From Paenibacillus_AA sp045062745 (GTDB lineage Bacteria; Bacillota; Bacilli; Paenibacillales; NBRC-103111): 64,000 nt of DNA. The stretch's first letter is position 1. Every line of letters starts with the position of its first letter. The stretch lies in assembly GCF_045062745.1 (NCBI RefSeq), contig NZ_JBJGED010000020.1, positions 85,424 to 149,423 of the forward strand. Reading direction: 5' to 3'. A program made the position numbers and the translations under genes. Under the pieces are notes generated by a model that had not been told where the DNA came from, made no database searches, and saw only the letters and a list, made by a program, of their open reading frames with translations. Of this stretch, positions 26,122 through 33,808 are shown piece by piece.

Positions 26122-28127
26122 GTGTACATCGCATCCTTGTGGATCGGGTTACCGTTTACTCTGGGGATAACCGGTCATCTGGCCGGGACGATCGGGAAGG
26201 TTCCGGCAAACGCCTCGATTCGATCTCTTGCGAGCTGGAGCCGGGCAAGCTGACGCTGCTCCTCGGCACCGTCGGGTCGGGCAAGTCGACGCTGCTGGAT
26301 GTGCTGGGCGGTCTTGTGACGCCTGATGAAGGGACGGTGAAGCACGTTCCGGATGTGGGCGGAGCGGGGAAGGTAGAATCGGATGACCCCCGGCACGCAG
26401 GTTTGGTAGGTGCAGACATCGGGATGATGTTCCAGTTTCCCGAGCAGCAGCTGTTCGCCCGGACGGTGCAGGGCGAGTTCGATTATTCGCTGCGGCCGCT
26501 CAAGCTGCCGCCCGCCCAGGCTGCCGCGCAGACCGCTACTGCGCTGCGCGAGGTGGGGCTGCCCGGGGGGACGCTCGCGCTCCACCCGTTCGCCCTAAGC
26601 GGCGGCGAGCAGCGCCGCGTCGCGATGGCGACCACCCTGGCGACGGCGCCCGGGTGGCTGCTGCTCGATGAAGCGTCCGCCGGGCTGGACGCGGAGGGCA
26701 CCCGCCGCTTCGCGCAGCAGCTGCGGCGGTGGACGCGGGAGGAACGTCTCGGGGTCGTGCTGGCCACGCACGATCTCGAGACGTTCCTCCCGCTGGCGGA
26801 CGAGGTGCTGATCCTCGTCCGCGGGCGCCTCGCGGCGGCGATGCGCCGCGAGCAGCTGGTGGCTGCGCCGGCCGTGCTGGCGCAGGCGGGGCTGGCGCTG
26901 CCCGAGCGCGTGCGGGCGGCGGCTTGGCTGCGCGCGCGCGGGCTCGCGGGCGCGTCCGCGGGCGGCGCGGAGGCCGGGTACGCGATGGCCCCGGCCGGCG
27001 TCGCCGACGCGGTCGCCCGCGCGCTCGCCGCGCGCGAGCGCAGTGCCGCGGCTGCGCCGGCAGGCCGCTCGCGGCGCGAAGCCGCGGACGGCCCGGCGTC
27101 GTCCGCGCCCGCCCGCGCCACGCCTACCGCGCCCGCGCCCGATAGCGTCAAGCCCGCTGCGCCCACGCCTGCGTCCACCGGCGGCACCGTCGCACCCGAG
27201 CCTTCGCACGCTCGAGCGGCGGCCGAGCTGTCGCCCGCCTACGGCACCTTCGCGCCCGAGCCTACGCTCGCCCGAGAGGCGCCCGAGCTGTCGCCCGCCC
27301 CGGCCACCGTCGTACCCGCGCCTACGCTCGCCCGAGAGGCGCCCGAGCTGTCGCCCGCCCTGGCCACTGCCGCGCCAGAACGGACTCCCGCCCCTCCGGC
27401 AGCCCGCGTCGACCCAAGAGCGGCCTGGCTCTACACCACCCTGGTGTCGATCGGGATGCTGCTCCAGACGAGCAGGCTCGGCTTGGCCGTATCGGCAGCA
27501 GTCACAGGCTGGACGGTGGCGCGCTCCACGGTGTCGTTCCGAACCGTTAGCAAGCTGCTGCTGCCGTTCGCCGGACTCATGAGCTTCACGGTGGCCTTCG
27601 CCGGCCTCCATTGGGACGGCTATTCCATTGCGGAGGCAGTAGAGACGCTGAAGTCCATGCTGCGGTTCCTGTTTATGATGGCTGTGGGTGTTCTGCTGCC
27701 TTTGGAATACAGTCCGCTTACCTTGAAGCAAGCCCTTGAGCGCAGCTTGTCCGGTCTGGCCCGATGGAAGCTGCCGATCGAGCCGATCGCCCTGTACGTG
27801 GCGATGTTGACGCGCTTCATTCCGCTTATTCGCTCGGAATGGGGGAGGTTTGCCCGCATTGCCCGCGCGCGAGGTCGGAGACGATCCAAGCCGGGGACCA
27901 TTCGACTTTGGGAGCTGCCGGCCACAGCGATCCCCATGCTCCTGTCGCTGTTCCGACTGGCCGACTCCGCGGCAACGGCAATGGAGATGCGGGGCTACCC
28001 GGCCCCGCGACTCGAGTCGCCCGCCTCGCCGTACAGCAGGCAGCGGTTCGCCCTAGCGGATTATATCCGCGTACTGGTCGGGATTGCCGCCTTTCTCTTG
28101 CTTGCGCTAATTCGTATAATGGAGTAG
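26118..28127 (+). CDS. EcfA2 ATPase fused to EcfT transmembrane component
   Basis: 669 residues in one frame. Residues 1-~255 are an EcfA2-type ATPase: P-loop GTVGSGKST (50-58), MMFQFPEQQLFARTV Q-loop, LSGGEQRRVAM (160-170), LLLDEASAGLD. Residues ~290-434 are an Ala/Pro/Glu-rich linker with a 20-residue tandem repeat. Residues ~434-669 are an EcfT component with membrane helices and the two ATPase-coupling motifs RARG (in RIARARGRR) and MRG (in AMEMRGYP). EcfA2 and EcfT are normally separate proteins. DNA from ~26480 to 27420 is strikingly richer in G+C than its neighbours. GTG 26118 has GGAGGTG upstream. Confidence 0.88.
   Translation: MSVHRILVDRVTVYSGDNRSSGRDDREGSGKRLDSISCELEPGKLTLLLGTVGSGKSTLLDVLGGLVTPDEGTVKHVPDVGGAGKVESDDPRHAGLVGADIGMMFQFPEQQLFARTVQGEFDYSLRPLKLPPAQAAAQTATALREVGLPGGTLALHPFALSGGEQRRVAMATTLATAPGWLLLDEASAGLDAEGTRRFAQQLRRWTREERLGVVLATHDLETFLPLADEVLILVRGRLAAAMRREQLVAAPAVLAQAGLALPERVRAAAWLRARGLAGASAGGAEAGYAMAPAGVADAVARALAARERSAAAAPAGRSRREAADGPASSAPARATPTAPAPDSVKPAAPTPASTGGTVAPEPSHARAAAELSPAYGTFAPEPTLAREAPELSPAPATVVPAPTLAREAPELSPALATAAPERTPAPPAARVDPRAAWLYTTLVSIGMLLQTSRLGLAVSAAVTGWTVARSTVSFRTVSKLLLPFAGLMSFTVAFAGLHWDGYSIAEAVETLKSMLRFLFMMAVGVLLPLEYSPLTLKQALERSLSGLARWKLPIEPIALYVAMLTRFIPLIRSEWGRFARIARARGRRRSKPGTIRLWELPATAIPMLLSLFRLADSAATAMEMRGYPAPRLESPASPYSRQRFALADYIRVLVGIAAFLLLALIRIME
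27185..27375 (+). repeat. 60-bp tandem repeat in the EcfA2-EcfT linker
   Basis: Just over three copies with an exact 60-base period, so the frame is kept. Copies beginning near 27258 and 27318 are nearly identical (CCTACGCTCGCCCGAGAGGC shared); the first, near 27198, is diverged. Each unit encodes about 20 residues, for example PTLAREAPELSPA. Confidence 0.9.
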
Positions 28128-28162
28128 ACAGCATCCAACGTACAAAGGGAGAGTGGAGAAGC

Positions 28163-28738
28163 ATGACGATTGTGGGATTGATCCGGCATGGCGTGACGGA
28201 CTGGAATTTGTCGAGACGCGCTCAAGGGCATAGCGACATACCGCTGAACGAGGAGGGCCGCAGCCAAGCGGAGAAGCTGGCTCTTCGGCTGCAGCATGAG
28301 CAGTGGGACCTGCTGTATTCCAGCGATTTGGGCCGCGCCCGGGAAACGGCTCAAGCGATCGCGAGCTTGAAGCGTCTTCCCGTTGAGGTCGATCGGCGCT
28401 TGCGCGAGGTGAACTTGGGACAGATCGAAGGGATGACGCATGAGGAGATCGTAGCCAAGTGGGGCGAAGACTGGCGTCACCTCGACCTGGGCATCGAAAC
28501 CAAGGAGCAAGTGGAGAGCCGCGGGCTGGACACGGTCAACTTGATCGCCGAACGTCACCCGGGATTGAGAATATTAGTGGTCGCCCACGGAGGCTTTATC
28601 GGATCGACATTGAGAAAACTCGTCCCTCAAGTCGATACGTCCGCCTTATTGAACAACACGTCGATCACCATCGTAAGAAAACAGCCCGCAGGCTGGGAGT
28701 GCGAGCTGTTCAACTGCACCAGACACTTGCTCGCTTAG
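28163..28738 (+). CDS. Histidine phosphatase family protein (phosphoglycerate mutase-like)
   Basis: 191 residues. The catalytic RHG is at R8-H9-G10 in LIRHGVTDWN; the second histidine is in VVAHGG near residue 146. SSDLGRARETAQ supplies the usual second arginine. Members include broad phosphatases such as PhoE and alpha-ribazole phosphatases. No cobalamin gene is near, so the substrate is open. ATG 28163 has GGGAGAGTGGAG upstream. It follows the ECF fusion by 35 bases and may be read from the same transcript. Confidence 0.88.
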   Translation: MTIVGLIRHGVTDWNLSRRAQGHSDIPLNEEGRSQAEKLALRLQHEQWDLLYSSDLGRARETAQAIASLKRLPVEVDRRLREVNLGQIEGMTHEEIVAKWGEDWRHLDLGIETKEQVESRGLDTVNLIAERHPGLRILVVAHGGFIGSTLRKLVPQVDTSALLNNTSITIVRKQPAGWECELFNCTRHLLA

Positions 28739-28745
28739 TGCAGGC

Positions 28746-28766
28746 GCAGGCTGAGCGTCAGCCTGC
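28746..28766. terminator. Perfect hairpin between convergent genes
   Basis: GCAGGCTGA, GCG loop, TCAGCCTGC: a 9-bp perfect stem between the phosphatase and cysK stops. There is no U-run on either strand, so it may act as a weak bidirectional terminator or an RNA 3'-end structure. Confidence 0.45.
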
Positions 28767-28779
28767 ATCCCCCTGCCCC

Positions 28780-29727
28780 TCAGCTTCTGGCATAGAGGGG
28801 GGTGGACAAATACCGCTCGCCCGTATCCGGCAGCAGCGCTACGATCGTCTTGCCCGCATGCTCGGGCAGACGGGCCAGCTGCGAGGCCGCGTGAACGGCA
28901 GCCCCCGAAGAAATGCCGACAAGCAATCCCTCCGTCCTCGCCAACAGGCGGGACGCATTGTAAGCTTCCTCATTTTTCACACAGACGATCTCGTCTACAA
29001 CGCTCCGATTGAACGTGTCCGGCACGAAGCCGGCACCGATCCCCTGGATTTGATGCGCTCCCGGACTGCCTCCTGAGAGCACAGGCGAGTCGTAAGGCTC
29101 TACCGCAACGATATGCACGGAAGGCTTGTACGCCTTCAGCCGCTCGCCTACGCCGGAGACGGTGCCGCCCGTCCCGACGCCCGCCACGAACAGATCGACT
29201 TGTCCGTCCGTATCGCGCCATATTTCCTCCGCTGTCGTCTCGCGATGAACGGCGGGATTCGCCGCGTTCTGGAACTGCTGCGGAATGAACGCGTTCGGGA
29301 TCTGCGAGGCGAGCTCATCGGCCTTGCGGATCGCCCCGGCCATGCCTTCTCGCCCTGGAGTAAGCACGAGCTCGGCTCCAAGCGCCTGCAGCACGTTTCT
29401 TCGCTCCACGCTGAACGACTCCGGCATCGTCAGGATGAGCCGATAGCCGAGGGCCGCGGCGACGAACGCGAGCGCAATGCCGGTATTCCCGCTGGTCGGC
29501 TCGATCAGGACGGAGTCCGGAGTGAGCCGGCCCTCTTCCTCCGCACGCTTGATCATCGCGTACCCGATCCGATCCTTGACGCTCCCTGCCGGGTTGAAAT
29601 ATTCGAGCTTCGCCACCAGCCGGCCTTCAAGTCCCACGGCCCGGCTGTAGTTCGAGAGCCCAAGCATGGGGGTATTGCCAATCAGCTCCGTCAAATTCGC
29701 CGCAATTCGTGCCAATGTGATCACCAT
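28780..29727 (-). CDS. cysK: Cysteine synthase (O-acetylserine sulfhydrylase)
   Basis: About 315 residues. Makes cysteine from O-acetylserine and sulfide. The PLP lysine lies in NPAGSVKDRIG, the substrate loop is EPTSGNTGIALAF, the phosphate cradle GVGTGGTVSGVG, and the C-terminal GISSGAAVHAA is typical of CysK. The start is set at ATG 29727 (protein begins MVITLARIAANLTELIG); a much longer upstream reading is not supported by homology or an SD. The SD for this start is weak. Confidence 0.92.
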   Translation of the reverse strand: MVITLARIAANLTELIGNTPMLGLSNYSRAVGLEGRLVAKLEYFNPAGSVKDRIGYAMIKRAEEEGRLTPDSVLIEPTSGNTGIALAFVAAALGYRLILTMPESFSVERRNVLQALGAELVLTPGREGMAGAIRKADELASQIPNAFIPQQFQNAANPAVHRETTAEEIWRDTDGQVDLFVAGVGTGGTVSGVGERLKAYKPSVHIVAVEPYDSPVLSGGSPGAHQIQGIGAGFVPDTFNRSVVDEIVCVKNEEAYNASRLLARTEGLLVGISSGAAVHAASQLARLPEHAGKTIVALLPDTGERYLSTPLYARS

Positions 29728-29773
29728 CCGTAATGTTAATATCTCACTAATCCTATCCCTATACATGACATTA

Positions 29774-29802
29774 ACGATAGCCCGATCCGGCCGCCAAGTC
29801 AA
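29774..29802 (-). promoter_or_regulatory. Promoter of cysK
   Basis: On the minus strand TTGACT (29802-29797), a 17-base spacer, TATCGT (29779-29774). It gives a leader of about 40 bases. Confidence 0.6.
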
Positions 29803-29887
29803 GGCAACCGGCTGCAGCAAAAAAACTGCCGGCCGCCAGACAGATGTGGTATCTTAAAAGAAAATACGCGCAGGTGAGGAACCGACC

Positions 29888-30757
29888 ATGACCCGAAAAG
29901 CGTACTTGACCGACTTGGACGGAACGCTGCTTCGTTCCGACGCCTCCTTATCCAACTACACGATCGAGACCATCACGGAGCTGCTGCATGGCGGCGTACC
30001 GATCAGCTATGCGACCGCGCGCAGCTACTTGAGCTCTGTCAAAGTCGCGTCCGCCATTCCCTGGACGCATCCGCTAGTGCTGTATAACGGAGCTTTGTTG
30101 TACGATCCTGTAGCCCGTTCCGTCCTGGACGGCTACTGGCTGGATGCCGCAGCTTCCAATCGAGTCATCCGGATGGGGCGGGATTTTGGTGTCATTCCGC
30201 TATTGTTCGCCTTGACCCCGGGAGATGAAGAAGCGGTGCTTCACGAGCCGCTAGTCCGAACCGGCGATCGGCAGTTCTATGCCAGCAGGAAGAACGACCC
30301 GAGGTTTCGAGAGCTGCGGGAGCTCGTCTGTCCGCCCGATTACAAGACGCTCATCCTGACCTTCATCGGGAAGCTGGAGGAGCTGGAACCGCTGCGCGCC
30401 GAGCTGCATCGCCAGTTCGGGTCCGCCATTCACATGCACCTGTTGGAAGACATCTACCTGAAGCCGAGTTATTTTCTGGAGGTCAGCCACGCCAAAGCCA
30501 ACAAGAAGGAAGGGCTTCGTCTGTGGGCGCAACGGATGAACATCGAGCCGTGCGACATCACCGTATTCGGCGACAATCTGAACGACCTCGGGATGTTCGA
30601 GGCGGCGGGGACGGGGATGGCGGTCAAAGGGGCCCACGATCGTTTGAAGGCGATCGCCAGCGGCGAAATCGCGAGCAATGACGAAGATTCTGTAGCCCGC
30701 TATATATGGGAGGATGTCCGGCAAGCCGGCGGTATCAATCGAACCTTAGGAGCGTGA
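29888..30757 (+). CDS. Cof-type HAD phosphatase (HAD-IIB)
   Basis: 289 residues. Motif I is DLDGTLL near residues 9-15, motif II is in YATARS, the conserved lysine is in HAKANKKEGL and motif IV is FGDNLNDLGMF. The large cap between motifs II and III is that of Cof/YwpJ-type enzymes, which act on sugar phosphates or other small phosphates. GTGAGG precedes ATG 29888. It opens a run of rightward genes to 33460 that includes two more HAD enzymes. Confidence 0.9.
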   Translation: MTRKAYLTDLDGTLLRSDASLSNYTIETITELLHGGVPISYATARSYLSSVKVASAIPWTHPLVLYNGALLYDPVARSVLDGYWLDAAASNRVIRMGRDFGVIPLLFALTPGDEEAVLHEPLVRTGDRQFYASRKNDPRFRELRELVCPPDYKTLILTFIGKLEELEPLRAELHRQFGSAIHMHLLEDIYLKPSYFLEVSHAKANKKEGLRLWAQRMNIEPCDITVFGDNLNDLGMFEAAGTGMAVKGAHDRLKAIASGEIASNDEDSVARYIWEDVRQAGGINRTLGA

Positions 30758-30762
30758 CGAGG

Positions 30763-30954
30763 ATGAAGGGGATCGCGGTAACCCTTTTTGTGCTGCTGTA
30801 TGCTTTGGTTACAATGTTCGGGCTGGGGCCCGTGTTGCTTGCGGATGGAAGCCGCTCGGAGCGCATGATGACGCTCGCTGTTGTAGTCGTCATCTACATC
30901 TGCATTACGATTGCGATGTGGCGCACTCTGACTTGGCTGAAACGCCGATCATGA
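30763..30954 (+). CDS. Small membrane protein, two transmembrane helices
   Basis: 63 residues: VTLFVLLYALVTMFGLGPVLL, a short polar loop (ADGSRSERM), then LAVVVVIYICITIAMW and a basic tail (LKRRS). ATG 30763 has GACGAGG upstream and starts five bases after the HAD stop. No family was recognised. Confidence 0.65.
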   Translation: MKGIAVTLFVLLYALVTMFGLGPVLLADGSRSERMMTLAVVVVIYICITIAMWRTLTWLKRRS

Positions 30955-30999
30955 GGTCTTTGCCGACCGGAGGGCTACGATTTGAAAGGGGAATGCAAC

Positions 31000-31659
31000 T
31001 TGAAGCTTACTACACTGCTATTTGATTTTGACGGGACGATTGCCGATACGCTGCCGGTATGCTTTCACGCGCTACGCGGAGTGTTTCTTGAGTATGACGG
31101 CATTCATCTAGACAATGAGGCAATCGTCGCCTTGTTCGGCCCGACGGAGCCGGACATCATTCGGATCAATCTGAAGCGGAATGCCGAGGCGGAGCGGGCG
31201 GTGGAGCGGTTTTACGCTCTGTATGACACCCATCATCCGGAGCTCGTACCGGTGTCCGACTCCATCGCGAGCATGCTTTCTGACTTGAAGCGGCAAGGCT
31301 ACAAGCTCGGTATCGTGACAGGCAAAGGCAGCCACAGTCTCGCGATTTCGCTTCGGCATCTCGGGCTCTCCGGACTGTTCGACGTGGAGATCTCGGGCGA
31401 TGACGTTACGGTGCCGAAGCCGCATCCGGAAGGCGTACTGCTCGCGATGAGCCGGCTGCAGTCCACTCCTGAGGAAACGGTCTTCCTGGGAGACAGCATC
31501 GCCGACGTACGCGCAGGCAAAGCGGCCGGGGTGCCGACCATTGCGGTTCAGTGGTTCGACCATGTGCAGACCCGGGCGTTCGAGGTGGAGCCGGATCGGC
31601 TGTTTACGGATCCCGTGCAAGTGACGGAATATGCGGCTTTGCGCAACGGGATCCGCTGA
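31000..31659 (+). CDS. HAD hydrolase, PpaX/phosphoglycolate phosphatase-like
   Basis: 219 residues beginning MKLTTLLFDFDGTIADT. Motif I DFDGT, motif II IVTGKG, motif III lysine in VPKPHPE and motif IV FLGDSIADVRAG. The helical cap after motif I marks subfamily IA, as in PpaX pyrophosphatase or phosphoglycolate phosphatase. TTG 31000 with AAGGGG nine bases upstream is chosen; an in-frame TTG at 30982 with GGAGG is also possible. Confidence 0.85.
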   Translation: MKLTTLLFDFDGTIADTLPVCFHALRGVFLEYDGIHLDNEAIVALFGPTEPDIIRINLKRNAEAERAVERFYALYDTHHPELVPVSDSIASMLSDLKRQGYKLGIVTGKGSHSLAISLRHLGLSGLFDVEISGDDVTVPKPHPEGVLLAMSRLQSTPEETVFLGDSIADVRAGKAAGVPTIAVQWFDHVQTRAFEVEPDRLFTDPVQVTEYAALRNGIR

Positions 31660-31676
31660 AGCAAAGGAGAGTCGAG

Positions 31677-32333
31677 ATGACGGCGTTTCAAAGCCGATAC
31701 AAAGGCATTATTTTCGACATGGACAATACGATCTTGCGTTCCCGCATTCAGTTCCCCGCCATGAAACAGGATGTCTTCCGGCTGCTGCTCGACTACGAGG
31801 CTGTGGCGGCCGACTTTCCCATTCATAATCATACGATCGCGACTTTATTGGAGAGTACGCGCGGATCCGGGAAGCTGACCGGGGAGCAGGAGCGTGCGGT
31901 CTGGCAGCGCGTGGCCGAATGGGAACGGGAAGGGATGGAGAACGCCGGACTCGAGCCGGAGGCGCTGGAGCTGCTGAACGCGTTGAGGGACCGCTTCCGC
32001 CTCGTTATCTTGACGAACAACGCCCATCAGGCCGCGTTGGAGGCGCTTGAGACGACCGGGACGCTGGCCTTTTTTGACACGGTTGTAGGCAGAGAGCAAA
32101 TGGGGGTGCTAAAACCGTCGCCGGCGGGCATCCACTACATCCGGGCTTTATTCCCTGCACTTTCGGCGCACGAGTGGCTTTCGGTCGGCGATGCGTGGAT
32201 TGACGGGTCGGCGGCTCAGCAGGCTGGGGTCGATTTTATCCGGTACCGTTCGAGAGACGAGGAATTCTTCAAACGGGACATTCCTTCGCTAGGTCGGCTA
32301 GACTCGCTCTTGGATTTGCTCCGCTTTTTATAA
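31677..32333 (+). CDS. HAD family hydrolase
   Basis: 218 residues. Motif I is FDMDNTILRS, with an asparagine after the second aspartate as in some HAD-IA members; motif II ILTNN, motif III VLKPSP and motif IV VGDAWIDGSAA are visible. The helical cap lies between motifs I and II. AAAGGAGA precedes ATG 31677. It follows the PpaX-like gene by 17 bases and is probably cotranscribed. Substrate unknown. Confidence 0.85.
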   Translation: MTAFQSRYKGIIFDMDNTILRSRIQFPAMKQDVFRLLLDYEAVAADFPIHNHTIATLLESTRGSGKLTGEQERAVWQRVAEWEREGMENAGLEPEALELLNALRDRFRLVILTNNAHQAALEALETTGTLAFFDTVVGREQMGVLKPSPAGIHYIRALFPALSAHEWLSVGDAWIDGSAAQQAGVDFIRYRSRDEEFFKRDIPSLGRLDSLLDLLRFL

Positions 32334-32350
32334 GGAGGTTTTCGTCAGTT

Positions 32351-33460
32351 ATGGGGGTTGGATTTGCAATCGGACTAGGGGGCTTGCTTCTCCTGATCGT
32401 CCTTGTCACGCTAGTGCTTCACTTCTATCCGGTTTTCGGGGCAAAGCCGTCTAAGAACGAGCAGGAGCGCTACAAGCAGTCGCCGAACTTCCGGGGCCGC
32501 ACCTTTACATATCCCATTCCGACAACACTCGCGATGGGGCTGCGGACTTCGATGCAGGTCATGCTTGAATTTATGAAAGGAAGCCCGAGCCGTCAACCGG
32601 CTAAACGTCTGCCTATGGTGGAGTTCGTTCCTCATTCGGAATCGGATGAGCGCGTCTCCCGGGTCACCTGGTTCGGTCATTCCGCTTTGCTGCTGGAGCT
32701 GGAAGGCAAGCGGCTGCTGCTCGATCCGATGTTCGGCCCAACTCCATCGCCGGTTCCGATCTTTGGAGGACGGCGTTACAGCGGGACGCTGCCGTTCCAG
32801 GTGGACGAGCTCCCTTGGATCGATGCGGTGCTGCTCTCGCACGATCATTTCGATCATCTGGATTACGGCTCGATTCGGCAGTTGAAGAACAAGATCGGCC
32901 GGTTTTTCGTCCCGCTCGGGGTTAAGCCTCATTTGGTACGCTGGGGTGTCGATGCCGCTCGCATTACCGAACACGACTGGTGGGAGGAAGCGGAATTCGA
33001 CGGATTGAAGCTCGCCTGTACACCGGCACGGCATTTTTCCGGACGCAGCCTTCGGACCCGCAACCAGACGCTATGGTGCTCATGGGTCATTCAGGGGGAG
33101 CATAGCCGAGTCTTTTTTAGCGGAGACAGCGGGTACGGTCCGCATTTTCGGGACATCGGGGAGCGGTACGGTCCGTTCGAGGTAACGCTCATGGAGTGCG
33201 GGCAATACGACGCGCGGTGGGCGGCGATTCACATGCTGCCGGAGGAAACGGTGCAGGCGCATCTCGACGTGCGCGGTCGGGTGATGCTCCCGATTCATTG
33301 GGGCGCCTTCACGCTGGCCGTCCACGATTGGACCGATCCGGTGGAGCGGGCCGTGCGGGCGGGGGAGCGGCAGGGAGCTGTTGTTGCCACCCCCCGGATC
33401 GGGGAACCGGTGATCATTGGGAGTTCGGCGATTCCGACAACCGCATGGTGGCGAGGCTAG
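32351..33460 (+). CDS. Metallo-beta-lactamase-fold hydrolase, NAPE-PLD/UlaG-like, N-terminally anchored
   Basis: 369 residues. A hydrophobic helix at ~residues 8-28 (LGGLLLLIVLVTLVLHF) suggests a membrane anchor. The metal motif is LSHDHFDHLDY, with further ligands in FGHSALLLE, FSGDSGYG and the late MLPIHWGAF. The SRQPAKRLPMVEF-type segment before the domain is seen in relatives of N-acylphosphatidylethanolamine phospholipase D. The bacterial substrate is not known. AAGGAGG precedes ATG 32351. It is the last clearly chromosomal gene. Confidence 0.85.
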   Translation: MGVGFAIGLGGLLLLIVLVTLVLHFYPVFGAKPSKNEQERYKQSPNFRGRTFTYPIPTTLAMGLRTSMQVMLEFMKGSPSRQPAKRLPMVEFVPHSESDERVSRVTWFGHSALLLELEGKRLLLDPMFGPTPSPVPIFGGRRYSGTLPFQVDELPWIDAVLLSHDHFDHLDYGSIRQLKNKIGRFFVPLGVKPHLVRWGVDAARITEHDWWEEAEFDGLKLACTPARHFSGRSLRTRNQTLWCSWVIQGEHSRVFFSGDSGYGPHFRDIGERYGPFEVTLMECGQYDARWAAIHMLPEETVQAHLDVRGRVMLPIHWGAFTLAVHDWTDPVERAVRAGERQGAVVATPRIGEPVIIGSSAIPTTAWWRG

Positions 33461-33473
33461 GATTGGACTCCAA

Positions 33474-33529
33474 GGGATGCCTATTGCAAGCGTCTTTTAC
33501 CTCCACAGGCATCCCCTCCCTTCCGGGAG
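33474..33529. repeat. Two inverted repeats after the last chromosomal gene
   Basis: GGGATGCCT (33474-33482) pairs with AGGCATCCC (33507-33515) across 24 bases, and CTCCC-TTCC-GGGAG follows at 33516-33529. There is no U-run. The 33461-33807 stretch contains these repeats, a minus-strand terminator, a second palindrome and integrase-type repeats; I see no convincing gene in it. Confidence 0.5.
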
Positions 33530-33580
33530 ATTAGCCGACCGCCGTTGCATGCCTTTCTATGTGCTTCTCAATAAACCATA

Positions 33581-33614
33581 CAAACAAAAAAAACCGCAAA
33601 GCATCGCTTTGCGG
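33581..33614 (-). terminator. Intrinsic terminator reading leftward, probably of the integrase transcript
   Basis: On the minus strand CCGCAAAGC, 3-base loop, GCTTTGCGG, then TTTTTTTTGTTTG. It lies about 195 bases beyond the integrase stop, with no leftward gene between. Confidence 0.8.
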
Positions 33615-33625
33615 GACATTGTTTT

Positions 33626-33647
33626 GGTACCTGCTTGCGCAGGTACC
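33626..33647. repeat. Palindrome GGTACCTGC/GCAGGTACC
   Basis: A perfect 9-bp inverted repeat with a 4-base loop just inside the terminator. No U-run follows. It could be part of the attachment region or a 3'-end structure. Confidence 0.5.
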
Positions 33648-33775
33648 TCATGGGAGAGGAGAGGATTTGTTATTTCCTATTTTGTCTCATGACCTGGAAG
33701 CCGCACAAAATAAGGGTTTATTCGATTTGCATTTAGTCTATAATTGTCTCATTTTTCAGGTTGGAGATACATTTT

Positions 33776-33808
33776 GCTCCCAATCTGCTCCCAACGTGCT
33801 CCCGATGT
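33776..33808. repeat. Three tandem 11-bp repeats, candidate integrase arm sites
   Basis: GCTCCCAATCT, GCTCCCAACGT, GCTCCCGATGT follow one another directly and end at the integrase stop codon. Spaced repeats of this sort next to int are the usual arm-type sites of tyrosine integrases. The core att site was not identified because the right end of the prophage is outside the window. Confidence 0.6.

Noticed and set aside
27185..27375. Tandem repeat considered as CRISPR or satellite DNA
   Set aside because: The 60-base period has no unique spacers, lies in frame inside a coding region and keeps the protein frame.
26595..27731. Long minus-strand frames across the EcfA2-EcfT fusion
   Set aside because: The region is extremely GC-rich, so stops are rare in all frames. 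The Arg/Gly-rich translation is low-complexity and the plus-strand frame has full ATPase and EcfT motifs.
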